From: Candidatus Thorarchaeota archaeon
GTDB taxonomy: Archaea > Asgardarchaeota > Thorarchaeia > Thorarchaeales > Thorarchaeaceae
Assembly (NCBI GenBank): GCA_004376265.1
Contig: SOKL01000325.1
Span: forward strand, 1 to 43,681
Direction of reading: 5' to 3'
DNA length: 43,681 nt
The notes under the pieces were generated by a model that was given only the letters and a program-made list of their open reading frames with translations, was not told where the DNA came from and did not search any database. The translations under genes and the position numbers were made by a program. Shown piece after piece: positions 24,277 to 32,490 of this stretch (position 1 is the stretch's first letter; each line of letters begins with the position of its first letter).

Positions 24277-24708
24277 CTATGGGCTCTGAACTGGTATTTC
24301 AATAGATTCTTCCTCTTCATCAAATGGAATCGGTGGTTTGAGGTATTTCACTGAAAAGTTTTGATTTGATTCGCGAATGATCCATGCACCTGTTGGCACA
24401 TGTGATTCTTTCAGGAAGATATCAAAAGTGATCCCTGGGAACTCTACTACAATGGGTTGATGACCGAGTAGAACGAATAATCCAGTTGCTTCAAATGCCT
24501 CCTCTAGTGTTTCCATTTTTGCCAAGACCGGGACCCAGTCTTCACCATCCCATTTGAGGAATGGCCAAGCTTTCTTCGGGGGCCACTCCCCTTTCCTGAC
24601 CAGAATATACTCGTTGTCGTAGCGTTTGTAAATAGTGGGGAAATGGCGGCATCTTACAAGAAATATTCCTGCTTCTTTAGCATCAATCAAGGTTGTGAAA
24701 ATTTCCAA
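24277..24708 (-). CDS. Hypothetical protein, unknown family
   Basis: A 143-residue protein with a mixed alpha/beta sequence, many aromatic and Pro residues (WPPKKAWPFLKWDGEDWVP about 42-60) and an acidic end (FDEEEESIEIPVQ). No metal- or nucleotide-binding motif is evident. Its length, normal amino-acid mix and the convergent tail with the flavin reductase gene support it being real. It may be a small archaeal-specific protein. Confidence 0.6.
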   Translation of the reverse strand: MEIFTTLIDAKEAGIFLVRCRHFPTIYKRYDNEYILVRKGEWPPKKAWPFLKWDGEDWVPVLAKMETLEEAFEATGLFVLLGHQPIVVEFPGITFDIFLKESHVPTGAWIIRESNQNFSVKYLKPPIPFDEEEESIEIPVQSP

Positions 24709-24891
24709 TTATATCACCCTAGTAGTCTTCTTTCCAATACTACGTGGGGTTAACATCTGAGAGCACACACTACAAATGCATTGCTTGAGAAGAACCTAAA
24801 ACATGATGAAACAACATCAATAGAGTGATTTGATGGAGCTCAGATATTACGAGCATAAAAGGCAACGACTTGTACAGAAACCATCATTACA

Positions 24892-26109
24892 CTACTTGGA
24901 ACCCTTTGCACTCACGATTTTTATGACATCTCGGTCCTTTAACTCGTGTTTGTCAGAGATTCGCATCTTGGTTCGAGCATCTATCCCATGAATGAATGAC
25001 TCCATCAAGTCAGTATGAATGTGTCCTGCAAATTCCTTAGCATTTGTTCCCTCTGGAACAAGATATACATCTGGAAGTACATTGCCATCACTATCAGTGA
25101 GTGAATTTGCGTCATGAACAGGATACACTGTAATCATGTGCAGGAAGTCAAATACAGCTCTGTTCAGTATGTTTTGAACTCCCGCACCTCCAAACTTCTT
25201 CAAAATGTGCTCTTTTATCTTCTCCAATTGAGCTAGTTCATTCTCATTCAGACTATCTGGGGTGAGAATCTGAAAATCATCATCCCCAGGAATGTATTTG
25301 ATCACTCCTTTTTGCTCCAGGTTTTTCAGAACCTGCTCAGCAAGAGCACTCACAGGTACAACAAGATAGTCTGGAAACTCTTCCTTCAGACGTTTCAAGT
25401 TGTCCTCTGCATTGGGTCTATCTATTTTATTTGCTGCAATTATGATGGGTTTTGCAATCTTTTGCAAGGTCTGCACGAAAGCTCTCGTTTCCTCATCAGT
25501 CCATTTGTCAACAGATTCCGCCTTGAGATCTGAGGCTCTGATTGCCTTGAGAATATGGACTCTTGTTATCTTCAGACCTGACAACTTTTCCAAAAGCAGT
25601 TCCTCAAGTTTCGCTCCCTCTGACCTAACCCGTCCTGTAATCCGTCGCCAGTCTTTCTGGATTAGTCCAAGCATCCACTCAACTAGTTCTTCCTCAAGAA
25701 ACCTCACGTCATCGACAGGGTCGTAACTTCCTGCATCAACTTCTTGCCCTTCTGCATCAAGGGCTCCACTAGCATCAACAATATGGATGAGAACATCTAC
25801 TTGTCTGAGATCATCAAGGAACTGATTTCCCATTCCTTTGCCTTCATGAGCTCCAGGAACCAATCCTGCTACATCAATCAATTTTATTGGTACCAGACGA
25901 ACTCGTTCAATACAAATTGAGTTCTGTGGATTGTCTTCCACATCGAAATCTGCGCAAGCACACGCGGTCCGGACGTGTGTCACACCTACGTTGGCTTCGA
26001 TTGTTGTGAAGGGATAACTTCCCACCTTGAAATCGGTCATACATGCCGCGTTTGTAAACGAAGTCTTTCCACACGATGGCTTACCAACAATCCCAACACT
26101 AAATCCCAT
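24892..26109 (-). CDS. YchF/Obg-family GTPase (ATPase) with TGS domain
   Basis: The 405-residue protein has GKPSCGKTS (P-loop, about 8-16), YPFTTIEANVG (switch I, 33-43), DVAGLVPGAHEGKGMGN (about 81-97) and NKID (about 228-231). The C-terminal 80 residues match a TGS domain (VYPVHDANSL, DVYLVPEGTNAKEFAGHIHTD). Archaeal YchF-type proteins bind ribosomes or tRNA-related factors and hydrolyse ATP or GTP. It is monocistronic with a promoter upstream of 26110 and lies head to head with the DUF134 gene. Confidence 0.9.
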   Translation of the reverse strand: MGFSVGIVGKPSCGKTSFTNAACMTDFKVGSYPFTTIEANVGVTHVRTACACADFDVEDNPQNSICIERVRLVPIKLIDVAGLVPGAHEGKGMGNQFLDDLRQVDVLIHIVDASGALDAEGQEVDAGSYDPVDDVRFLEEELVEWMLGLIQKDWRRITGRVRSEGAKLEELLLEKLSGLKITRVHILKAIRASDLKAESVDKWTDEETRAFVQTLQKIAKPIIIAANKIDRPNAEDNLKRLKEEFPDYLVVPVSALAEQVLKNLEQKGVIKYIPGDDDFQILTPDSLNENELAQLEKIKEHILKKFGGAGVQNILNRAVFDFLHMITVYPVHDANSLTDSDGNVLPDVYLVPEGTNAKEFAGHIHTDLMESFIHGIDARTKMRISDKHELKDRDVIKIVSAKGSK

Positions 26110-26255
26110 GGTATGTCACTTCCTGAAACCTAGTTTCTTATGTTCCTCACCTAAAGATAAAACTTCACTCCAACCTATATCTATCAAAAAAGACTCAGTG
26201 AAATTATTTAACAAACGTAATAAGAAAGCTCACCAATATCTATGTGGGGATATAA

Positions 26256-26567
26256 TTGCATAGACGAAGAAGAGGAGGCCGTGGTAGGTTCCCAATCCAA
26301 CCAAGAATCGGGCGTAAACCCTTAGCCGAAAGTATGACCCCTGAACCACGAAGTGTACGTGAACCTATCTACATTGATTTGGCGGAAGCTGAAGCATTGA
26401 GGTTAGTGGACTTGGAAGGCATGTATCAGGAGCAGGCAGGTGTTTCGATGCAGGTGAGCCGAGGAACTATTTGGCGTCTACTAGCCAGCGCCAGAGAAAA
26501 GGTGACACGGTCAATATTCGAGGGTCGATCTCTGGTGGTCGGCCTTCAAAATGAAAATGAGACCTGA
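26256..26567 (+). CDS. DUF134-type DNA-binding protein
   Basis: The 103-residue protein has a basic N-terminus (HRRRRGGRGRFPIQPRIG) followed by a helix-turn-helix region: EPIYIDLAEAEALRLVDLEGMYQEQAGVSM then SRGTIWRLLASAREKVT, as in the DUF134 family of predicted regulators (the sigma-70-like wHTH). The start is TTG at 26256. A TATA-like TTATTTAAC lies about 50 bases upstream. A near-perfect 33-base dyad (26590-26622) follows the stop codon. Confidence 0.83.
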   Translation: MHRRRRGGRGRFPIQPRIGRKPLAESMTPEPRSVREPIYIDLAEAEALRLVDLEGMYQEQAGVSMQVSRGTIWRLLASAREKVTRSIFEGRSLVVGLQNENET

Positions 26568-26589
26568 CAGTCCAACGAGTCAGAAATTT

Positions 26590-26622
26590 ACAAACGGTCA
26601 TCCATCATGCATGGCCGTTTGT
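26590..26622 (+). terminator. Near-perfect 33-base dyad after the DUF134 gene
   Basis: ACAAACGGTCATCCAT (26590-26605) and ATGCATGGCCGTTTGT (26607-26622) are inverted repeats of 16 bases with two mismatches around one central base. The RNA would fold into a long hairpin followed by a short TTAAG. It could end the DUF134 transcript or be a protein-binding site. Confidence 0.5.
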
Positions 26623-26760
26623 TAAGTATGTGAAATACTGTCTAGCATCCCTCCCCTTCCACTGCACCGTCTTCCAGTTCTAGGTATTACTAACAATTTA
26701 GAATGGCAAAAGAGTCCATGAGAATAAGCCCTCTGGGACATCGTCATACGCGATGCCCGC

Positions 26761-26767
26761 TTATATA
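26761..26767 (+). promoter_or_regulatory. TATA box of a probably leaderless gene
   Basis: TTATATA at 26761-26767 lies 24 bases before the ATG at 26788, which suits a leaderless archaeal transcript. Just upstream, GGGaCATCG and CGATGCCC (26735-26758) form a hairpin or operator-like dyad. Confidence 0.6.
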
Positions 26768-26787
26768 GAGAATATGGAATCAACTAC

Positions 26788-27216
26788 ATGGAGAGGATTA
26801 CGATTCAACTGGACATGCCTACCCGGATTGAACCTATCGGTAACTACGTGATCAGACGCCCTGGTATCCCCAAATGGTGGGACCCCGTGGCCCGACCACA
26901 CGTTGCAGTGATTATGAGGGATCCCATTAATGGCGGAGATATCAAGTACTTCCTCTCAAAATGCGGTGAGAAAGACAGTAAAGGACGCACGGCTCTTGAT
27001 GTGGCTGATATCGATAGTCTCCCTAAAGGAACACTCCTTGAGGTAAAGTACAGTGCTATCAAGGCCAACCTATACAAAATGGAGATGGTTGGAGCCGTAC
27101 CCTGTTGGCGATGGATTAACCGTATTCAGGGCCTCCAAAGTTTTGAGTCTGAATCACTTGACTGGAACTACCGCGTTGACAGTTCTCTTGAACAGAACGG
27201 TTATGCGTTAGCCTAA
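26788..27216 (+). CDS. Hypothetical protein, unknown family
   Basis: A 142-residue soluble protein with no clear domain. It contains WWDP, a KYFLSKCGEKDSKGRTALDV segment (about 52-71) and a VPCWRWINRIQGLQ aromatic stretch (about 109-122); the sequence is mixed beta and loop. The strong TATA box and normal composition support a real gene. Function is not apparent. Confidence 0.65.
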   Translation: MERITIQLDMPTRIEPIGNYVIRRPGIPKWWDPVARPHVAVIMRDPINGGDIKYFLSKCGEKDSKGRTALDVADIDSLPKGTLLEVKYSAIKANLYKMEMVGAVPCWRWINRIQGLQSFESESLDWNYRVDSSLEQNGYALA

Positions 27217-27317
27217 GTTTGGACAATCTCCTCACATAGTAAGTGAGATACCATCTACTCACATATTGGCTCTCCTTTTTATGCTAGATACACATCGTCT
27301 AACTAGAGGAAGATGTG

Positions 27318-28508
27318 ATGGAACCATTTGAACTTATGAAAGGTGTATATTGGGTTGGCGCGTTAGACTATCACATTCGAAACTTTCACGGTTTTAGTTA
27401 TACAACGCACCATGGCACAACCTACAACGCATATCTAGTAGTTGGAAAGAAAGTGGCATTGGTTGATTCCGTGATGGGATCTTTTAGAGATGAAATGCTT
27501 GCGAGAATTTCCAGCGTGATCGCCCCGCAAAAAATCGATTACATGATATCAAACCACACAGAGATGGACCACTCAGGTACAACACCTGAAATTCTCAAAA
27601 TGGCTCCAGATGCTAAACTAATCTGTACGCCCAAAGCTGTTGACCAACTCAAGAAGCACTATGACGATGGTTGGAACATTCAAACAGTAAAGACGGGTGA
27701 CGAATTAGATCTGGGAGGAAAGACGCTCCGATTCTATGAAGCTCCGATGCTTCATTGGCCTGAGTCTATGTTCACGTATTATGTAGAAGAACAGCTCTTG
27801 CTACCAAACGATGCCTTTGGCCAACACTTCGCCACAGAACAACGCTTTGCAGACGAAGTTGATCAATATGTTCTCTGGCGGGAAGCTGAGAAATACTACG
27901 CAAACATTCTCTGGCCACTGAGCAGGATGGTCCGCAAGAAGATCGAAGAGGTTGTTGAACTGGGTCTTCCAATCAAGATGATAGCACCTTCACACGGTCT
28001 GATTTGGCGTAAAGACCCGCTTCAGATTGTTACTCGATATCTTGAATGGGCCAAGGGTGAGAGAATCCAAGATAAAGTGATAATCACCTGGGACACAATG
28101 TGGGAAAGCACTACAAAGATGGCACGTGCAATAGCAGAAGGTGTTCACAGCGAGGGGTTGGAACCTATCTTGAAACTCATTCCCCATAGTGACCGCTACG
28201 ATATAATGGCGGACCTATTGGAGGCAAGAGGCATTCTTGTTGGAAGTTCTACTATGCACAATGATATTCTGCCCAATGTTGCGTCTGTTCTCTCTGACCT
28301 TGAGATGCTAAAGCCTGTCGGGAAAAAATGCGCAGCTTTTGGATCCTATGGCTGGGGAGGAGGAGCTGTGAAGAAGATTCAGGAGTCTTTAGAAAAGGGG
28401 AAGATGGACATAATCATGGAACCCTTCACGGTGAAGTGGGTGCCTGACAGTGATGAACTTGGTCAGGCCTACAATTTTGGAAAGGAGTTCGCAAAAAAGG
28501 TGAAGTAG
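27318..28508 (+). CDS. fprA: A-type flavoprotein (flavodiiron protein, FprA-like)
   Basis: The 396-residue protein has the diiron site of flavodiiron enzymes: NHTEMDHSG (about residues 78-86), LHWPE (about 143-147), NDAFG (about 162-166) and SHGLIWRKDP (about 223-232). The C-terminal half is a flavodoxin domain (TWDTMWESTTKMARAIAEG, ... SSTMHNDILPNV, ... AFGSYGWGGGAVK) that binds FMN. Such enzymes reduce O2 to water or NO to N2O and protect anaerobes from oxygen. The start ATG 27318 follows GAGGAAG; a GTG three bases upstream is an alternative. The donor could be rubredoxin or F420H2; neither is in view. Confidence 0.95.
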   Translation: MEPFELMKGVYWVGALDYHIRNFHGFSYTTHHGTTYNAYLVVGKKVALVDSVMGSFRDEMLARISSVIAPQKIDYMISNHTEMDHSGTTPEILKMAPDAKLICTPKAVDQLKKHYDDGWNIQTVKTGDELDLGGKTLRFYEAPMLHWPESMFTYYVEEQLLLPNDAFGQHFATEQRFADEVDQYVLWREAEKYYANILWPLSRMVRKKIEEVVELGLPIKMIAPSHGLIWRKDPLQIVTRYLEWAKGERIQDKVIITWDTMWESTTKMARAIAEGVHSEGLEPILKLIPHSDRYDIMADLLEARGILVGSSTMHNDILPNVASVLSDLEMLKPVGKKCAAFGSYGWGGGAVKKIQESLEKGKMDIIMEPFTVKWVPDSDELGQAYNFGKEFAKKVK

Positions 28509-28526
28509 GCAAGTCCTACGAATAAC

Positions 28527-28533
28527 TTTAAAA
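28527..28533 (+). promoter_or_regulatory. TATA-like box of the tRNA gene
   Basis: TTTAAAA lies about 30 bases before the first base of the tRNA and after a GC-poor stretch, matching archaeal promoter spacing. Confidence 0.5.
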
Positions 28534-28561
28534 CTCGGTCCAGCAAATCTAGCTTTGCAAT

Positions 28562-28737
28562 AGCGGGTTGGGGAAGCCAGTCCTACTCGGATTCGTCCGG
28601 GTACGGGCAAAGCCTATCCCGCGGGGCTCATAAAAGCGGAAACGCTTGAGTTCCGTCTTCGGGAAACCCCGAGATCGGATGTTCAAAAAGCTGTGCAGGG
28701 TCATCCTGTCGGCTGGGATTTCATCCACCCGCTACCA
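28562..28737 (+). tRNA. Initiator tRNA-Met (CAT) with three apparent introns, CCA encoded
   Basis: The ends AGCGGGT and ACCCGCT pair fully, followed by ACCA (CCA at 28735-28737). D stem is GGGA (28571-28574) with TCCC (28617-28620). Anticodon stem CGGGG (28622-28626) pairs with CCCCG (28667-28671), with CAT at 28629-28631. T stem GGATG (28677-28681) pairs with CATCC (28722-28726). Every stem is perfect, but about 31 extra bases sit in the D loop, 33 after position 37 and 33 in the T loop. A1-T72 and the three G-C pairs in the anticodon stem mark an initiator tRNA. The D-loop exon ends can be joined as AGCCAG/GCCTA, which restores the GG of the loop. Bulge-helix-bulge boundaries are estimates. 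T-rich DNA follows. Confidence 0.85.
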
Positions 28738-28780
28738 CTTCTTTTCCCGACACACTGATTAGATAACTCTTCAGTAGTGA

Positions 28781-29605
28781 ATGTTTGTGGTTTTAATGAC
28801 TGGAGAGGAAGGATTAGAGTTAGTCTTCTTGGGAACTGGTGCGGCACTCACACTCCCCTCATTCTTTTGTACATGTGCTACCTGCGAGGACGCGAGAAAG
28901 AATCCAGAGAATCGTAGAACAAGGTCTGCAGTGGCTCTTCTAGGGAAGGAAATAACACTCATTGATGTGGGTCCAGATATTGAACATCAAATGGAACGCG
29001 AAGGAATAAGAACAGTAGACAATATTTTCGTCACACATTGGCACTATGATCATATCGGTGGACTTCTGGGTTTAGGTGAACCTGTAAGCATCAGCAAGTG
29101 GGGCATCATCAATCTCTACGGTACAGAGGATGTCACTGAACGAATTGAACGTGAATATGGCTGGCTAAAGAACTGGTTCAATCTTCACACAATCAAGGTT
29201 GGGGACACGATTCAAATAAGTGATGCATCATGGAAGGTTGTCAAGACTAATCACACTCAACATAGTGTGGGGTTCGTTGTAAACGCTAGGACTAAGTTTG
29301 CTTATTTGGTGGATGGTATTGTACCACCTCCTGAAACAGTCAACGAACTAATGGGACTAGACCTGTTAATAACCGAGGGAACGATGGACTTCTTAGATGA
29401 GGAGTGGCATAACTTCAAACTTGATGATGCTGTTGCGTTTTGGAGGCAGACAGGAATTCCAGAGTGCATTCTCACACATGTCAGTTGCCATGGATGGGAA
29501 AATGAGAAACTTGTAGCGGGGATGACTCCTGATGAAAGAAGTGACTACGTAAGTGATCATCTGGGTCTTAAGATTGCGTATGATGGAATGCGTATTTCCT
29601 TGTAG
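28781..29605 (+). CDS. Metallo-beta-lactamase-fold hydrolase (PhnP-like)
   Basis: The 274-residue protein has the HxHxDH zinc motif (THWHYDHIGG, about 84-93), LIDVGPD near 59-65, and later His ligands (NHTQHS near 156-161, LTHVSCHG near 235-242). A CTCATC cluster at about 30-35 fits the extra zinc-binding motif of PhnP-like phosphodiesterases. It likely cleaves a cyclic or small phosphodiester; substrate unknown. Two starts, ATG 28781 and ATG 28796, are equally possible. It lies just after the tRNA gene. Confidence 0.83.
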   Translation: MFVVLMTGEEGLELVFLGTGAALTLPSFFCTCATCEDARKNPENRRTRSAVALLGKEITLIDVGPDIEHQMEREGIRTVDNIFVTHWHYDHIGGLLGLGEPVSISKWGIINLYGTEDVTERIEREYGWLKNWFNLHTIKVGDTIQISDASWKVVKTNHTQHSVGFVVNARTKFAYLVDGIVPPPETVNELMGLDLLITEGTMDFLDEEWHNFKLDDAVAFWRQTGIPECILTHVSCHGWENEKLVAGMTPDERSDYVSDHLGLKIAYDGMRISL

Positions 29606-29717
29606 AACACCTAAGCAACGAATCCTACCCTCTACCACTTAACGGGTGCTATTCTTCTACTAATCTAATCGTCGAACGCGTCATATGAAAACTAAATTAC
29701 TTACTGGTCCATCAAAA

Positions 29718-30596
29718 TCAATCAACATCAAGAGGAATCTCTATTCGAAACACCGCGCCAACGTCACTAGTGTCTTTCTGTAGTAGTGTCATTGAGCCAC
29801 CGTAGCTCTGAACAATCTTTCTGCTCAAATGGAGTCCAAGACCTCCTCCTGTGGTTGATGCGCTTTCTTCAAATAAAATAGGCAAAATCTCAGACGCTAC
29901 CCCAGGACCATTGTCTGCAATATCAATTTGACAGTATTTTTCACACTTTGACAGAGTAATCGTGACCTCTGGGTGCTCTCCTGCATGTCTCGCACTGTTC
30001 TTCAGAAGATTGTGAAATACCAGTGGCAGAAGAGGCATGTTCGTAATCTCGACGTTGTCCATGTCTTCAAATGAGTGAACCGCTACTATTAGTCCTGCAT
30101 GAGCCTTCATTGCTAGTTCGGAAACTCCATCTAGGAGCGAACCAATCGAATTTGTCTTTCCTCGGGATCCTAATGAAAGCGAGAGGACTTGGTCCATTCG
30201 CTCTGCACTGGCAACTACAGTACTAATTGATTGACCAAATTCGTCGTCACCTTGTACGAGCATAGCTGCAAGTTCTGCGTTGTATACAATTGCTTGGATA
30301 TCGTTTTTCAAATCGTGGCGCATAATGCGAGTGTATATTTCTAGCTCAGTGTTCGAAGACCTGAGAGCGCGCTCAATCTTCATTTGTCGACCCATTAAGA
30401 TGCTTACTACAATTCCGAAGATAATCCACTGGGTAACAAAGGTTAGTCCTTCCAGAATATGCGCTGGATCAGGAGTTAGCAACATTTCTAGAAAGGCATG
30501 CCCTTGAAAAATTATTGAATGGAAGAAAACAGCAATGACATAACTTGCTACACCTAACAGTGCCGCTAGCACGATTACATAATATGGACGCTTCAC
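29718..30596 (-). CDS. Membrane-bound sensor histidine kinase
   Basis: The 292-residue protein has two N-terminal hydrophobic helices (about residues 5-25 and 49-69), then a histidine-kinase core: MRHDLKNDIQAI (phospho-acceptor His, about 93), FHNLLKNSARHAG (N box, about 196-208), DIADNGPG (G1, about 227-234) and TTGGGLGLHLSRKI (G2, about 248-261). All ATP-binding motifs look intact. It has no PAS or receiver domain and no response regulator gene is nearby, so it is an orphan. The signal is unknown; the N-terminal helices may sense membrane state. Confidence 0.9.
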   Translation of the reverse strand: MKRPYYVIVLAALLGVASYVIAVFFHSIIFQGHAFLEMLLTPDPAHILEGLTFVTQWIIFGIVVSILMGRQMKIERALRSSNTELEIYTRIMRHDLKNDIQAIVYNAELAAMLVQGDDEFGQSISTVVASAERMDQVLSLSLGSRGKTNSIGSLLDGVSELAMKAHAGLIVAVHSFEDMDNVEITNMPLLPLVFHNLLKNSARHAGEHPEVTITLSKCEKYCQIDIADNGPGVASEILPILFEESASTTGGGLGLHLSRKIVQSYGGSMTLLQKDTSDVGAVFRIEIPLDVD

Positions 30597-30865
30597 TGAA
30601 TAATCCCTCTTGATTTTGGCAACTCATTGTGAATGGATATTTGAGCCATCTAGGACTACTAGAATGCTACAGCGTGTGGACGCAAACAATGCTAATATAT
30701 CTTATTGGGAAAAATAGAATAAATAGTTCAAGTTGCTTATTCCCTCTAGTTTCTGACCGGATATAAGTAATCGGAGTAGTGAGCTGAACAAATTCTAGGC
30801 CAGTCCTGGAACTAACCATATGAAGAAGAACAACCCGTTCCCACTTTTTTCCTTTCAATCAGAAT

Positions 30866-31237
30866 CTACTTTCTATAGTAGTAAAGCAACGATAGAAAGT
30901 ATATCACAAGCGATGACATCCATGGCACAAAAATCAGACCAGTGGCTATCTGGAGTGTAATCTCCCCAATCTGAAAAAGGAAGACAATACTCAACGGGAG
31001 GAGAATCATGAGATAGACAAAGACATTTCGTGCAGCGAGGTTCATTAGCTGAGAGAACCGTTCATCTTGGAAGCGTTGTAAGTAGGTAGCTCCAAGAACA
31101 CCACCAACCATACCCCCGATAGCTCCCATGTAGCTACTCAAGGAGGTCAAGCCTAAAACCCAGATTATTACAAATACAATTGCTACAATTACCACAGCGC
31201 TCAGAGCTGCTAATATACTACGATTCATTTTCATCAC
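30866..31237 (-). CDS. Four-helix membrane protein paired with a HTH regulator
   Basis: The 123-residue protein has about four hydrophobic segments: LAALSAVVIVAIVFVIIWVL, the Gly-rich YMGAIGGMVGGVLGATYLQ, YLMILLPLSIVFLFQIG and LIFVPWMSSLVIYFLSLLYYY, and ends in YYRK. Its ATG overlaps the end of the HTH gene by 20 bases, so the two are co-translated. Similar pairs of small HTH plus a DUF2178-like membrane protein are common in archaea; the function is not known. Confidence 0.7.
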   Translation of the reverse strand: MMKMNRSILAALSAVVIVAIVFVIIWVLGLTSLSSYMGAIGGMVGGVLGATYLQRFQDERFSQLMNLAARNVFVYLMILLPLSIVFLFQIGEITLQIATGLIFVPWMSSLVIYFLSLLYYYRK

Positions 31238-31454
31238 TCACAAACTCAAATATGTCATCAATCTTTACTCCGAACAGATTTGCGAGCTTGAATGCAAGTG
31301 TAAGGGATGGGTTATATGATCCCTTTTCCATTGAGATGATTGTCTGCCTTGTTACTCCAAGACGCTTCGCGAGACCCTCTTGAGTCCATATTTCAGACTT
31401 ATTTGACTCCTTCATTCTAGATTCGCGTAGTTCTCGCAGTCTATTCACAATCAT
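31218..31454 (-). CDS. Xre-type helix-turn-helix transcriptional regulator
   Basis: The 78-residue protein has a clear HTH: WTQEGLAKRLGVTRQTIISMEKGSYNPSL (about 23-51), typical of the Cro/CI-type (YozG-like) family. ATG 31454 is chosen; a TTG nine bases upstream is also possible. Two 16-base palindromes lie at 31475-31506 over the promoter, so it is most likely autoregulated as a dimer. It is the first gene of the pair with the four-helix membrane protein. Confidence 0.9.
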   Translation of the reverse strand: MIVNRLRELRESRMKESNKSEIWTQEGLAKRLGVTRQTIISMEKGSYNPSLTLAFKLANLFGVKIDDIFEFVSDENES

Positions 31455-31474
31455 TTTGACCAACCTGTTAAAAT

Positions 31475-31506
31475 GTAAAGTATATTTTACGTAAAGTAAA
31501 CTTTAC
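31475..31506. promoter_or_regulatory. Tandem 16-base palindromes, probable operator of the HTH gene
   Basis: GTAAAGTATATTTTAC (31475-31490) and GTAAAGTAAACTTTAC (31491-31506) abut exactly; both have GTAAA/TTTAC ends and the second is a perfect dyad. A TATA-like TTATAT for the minus strand lies at 31507-31512, so a bound repressor would cover the transcription start. Confidence 0.75.
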
Positions 31507-31616
31507 ATATAAGGTTTTAGTTTCGTGAGTTAAATATGAGCTGAAAAGGAGAAACTCAACCACAATCATGTGACACACACACATTGTTGTGTGATTCAAA
31601 ATGGAGTAACTACACA

Positions 31617-31874
31617 ATGATGTTACAAGTGGCACTTCTCGTGGGAATCTATGCTATTTGGATTGTCCTTCTCGTGAATGCAATGGTTTCAAGTGAGGAG
31701 ATCTCGTTGACGGTGGCCACGTTACCATTCATTGTGACATTCCCAATCGCGCTCATCCTTGCTGCATGGATAGAGATCTACGTCCCAGGAGTATTCCTTG
31801 CAGATATAGTGCTCACAATGATAATTGGTGTTCTGTTATTTGTTAGGTGGGTAATGGCTATTGTTGGTGAATGA
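31617..31874 (+). CDS. Small membrane protein, three hydrophobic helices
   Basis: The 85-residue product is nearly all hydrophobic: helices at about 2-23, 30-52 and 58-80, with WIEIYVPG between the last two. No other motif. Its stop lies five bases from the eS31 stop on the other strand. It may respond to the divergent HTH gene, since its promoter region adjoins the operator. Function unknown. Confidence 0.5.
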   Translation: MMLQVALLVGIYAIWIVLLVNAMVSSEEISLTVATLPFIVTFPIALILAAWIEIYVPGVFLADIVLTMIIGVLLFVRWVMAIVGE

Positions 31875-31878
31875 CCAA

Positions 31879-32043
31879 CTACTTACTCTTGCGTTTGAAT
31901 TCGGTGTATCCACAACGACCACATGAAAAACGATCGCTATGTTCAGCCATGAAGGTGCCTTTCTCACAACGGGGGCAGGTCTTCTTGGTCCGAGTGATAT
32001 TCCCTGACTTGTCAACCTTGTACATGTCTTGCGCCTTTGTCAT
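31879..32043 (-). CDS. rps27ae: Small-subunit ribosomal protein eS31 (S27ae)
   Basis: A 54-residue protein too small for a routine ORF cutoff. It has four cysteines as CPRC (about 23-26) and CGRC (about 41-44) that bind zinc, within the S27ae pattern ([20 protein letters not shown]...YTEFKRK). Its ATG immediately follows the eS24 stop, matching the order eS24, eS31 in archaeal genomes. It belongs to the 30S head. Confidence 0.92.
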   Translation of the reverse strand: MTKAQDMYKVDKSGNITRTKKTCPRCEKGTFMAEHSDRFSCGRCGYTEFKRKSK

Positions 32044-32394
32044 CTAAGACTCACCCTCTGACTTTTCCTCAGATTTCTTCTCTGGTTTTTCCTCAGACTT
32101 CTTCTCTGGCTTTTCCTCAGCCTTGTGTCTCTTGACAATATGGTCAAGCTCTATTCGTTTCATCTGTTCTGAATCAGAGTAGATTCTGGCTGACCCCTCG
32201 GTTATTCCAGCGCCGAACTTGGTGTTAAGACTCTTGATTATCACATTGTCTTTGTCTGCATCAAACTGTGCAATAATTTTCGCACGGATATCAGCCCGAC
32301 TTGGAGTTCCTGCTCCAGAATGGTCAACCCTAAAGTCGACTTCCTTTCTCGCAAGAGGTTTGTTCTCCTGTTCTCTTAGAATTTCGATTTTCAT
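32044..32394 (-). CDS. rps24e: Small-subunit ribosomal protein eS24 with acidic/lysine-rich tail
   Basis: The 116-residue protein keeps the eS24 core: MKIEILREQENKPLARKEVDF, GTPSRADIRAKIIAQF (about 30-45), VIIKSLNTKFGAGITEGSARIY (about 51-72) and the MKRIELDHIVKRH end. A tail of repeated EEKPEKKS units follows (about 2.5 copies of an eight-residue repeat), which is not part of the usual core. It precedes eS31 with no gap. ATG 32394 is preferred over GTG 32403. Confidence 0.94.
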   Translation of the reverse strand: MKIEILREQENKPLARKEVDFRVDHSGAGTPSRADIRAKIIAQFDADKDNVIIKSLNTKFGAGITEGSARIYSDSEQMKRIELDHIVKRHKAEEKPEKKSEEKPEKKSEEKSEGES

Positions 32395-32490
32395 TGGTAT
32401 CACTTACCGAAAGTCAGACCGTATCCGGCTTGGGTAAACCGTTCGACTTGAGGTTGTCTAATAAAGCTTTCACCACTGACACGAAAATAC

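Noticed and set aside
28562-28737. Idea that this GC-rich stretch is SRP RNA or RNase P RNA
   Set aside because: The ends, anticodon stem, T stem and CCA all match a tRNA when three inserts are removed; it is also far too short for those RNAs.
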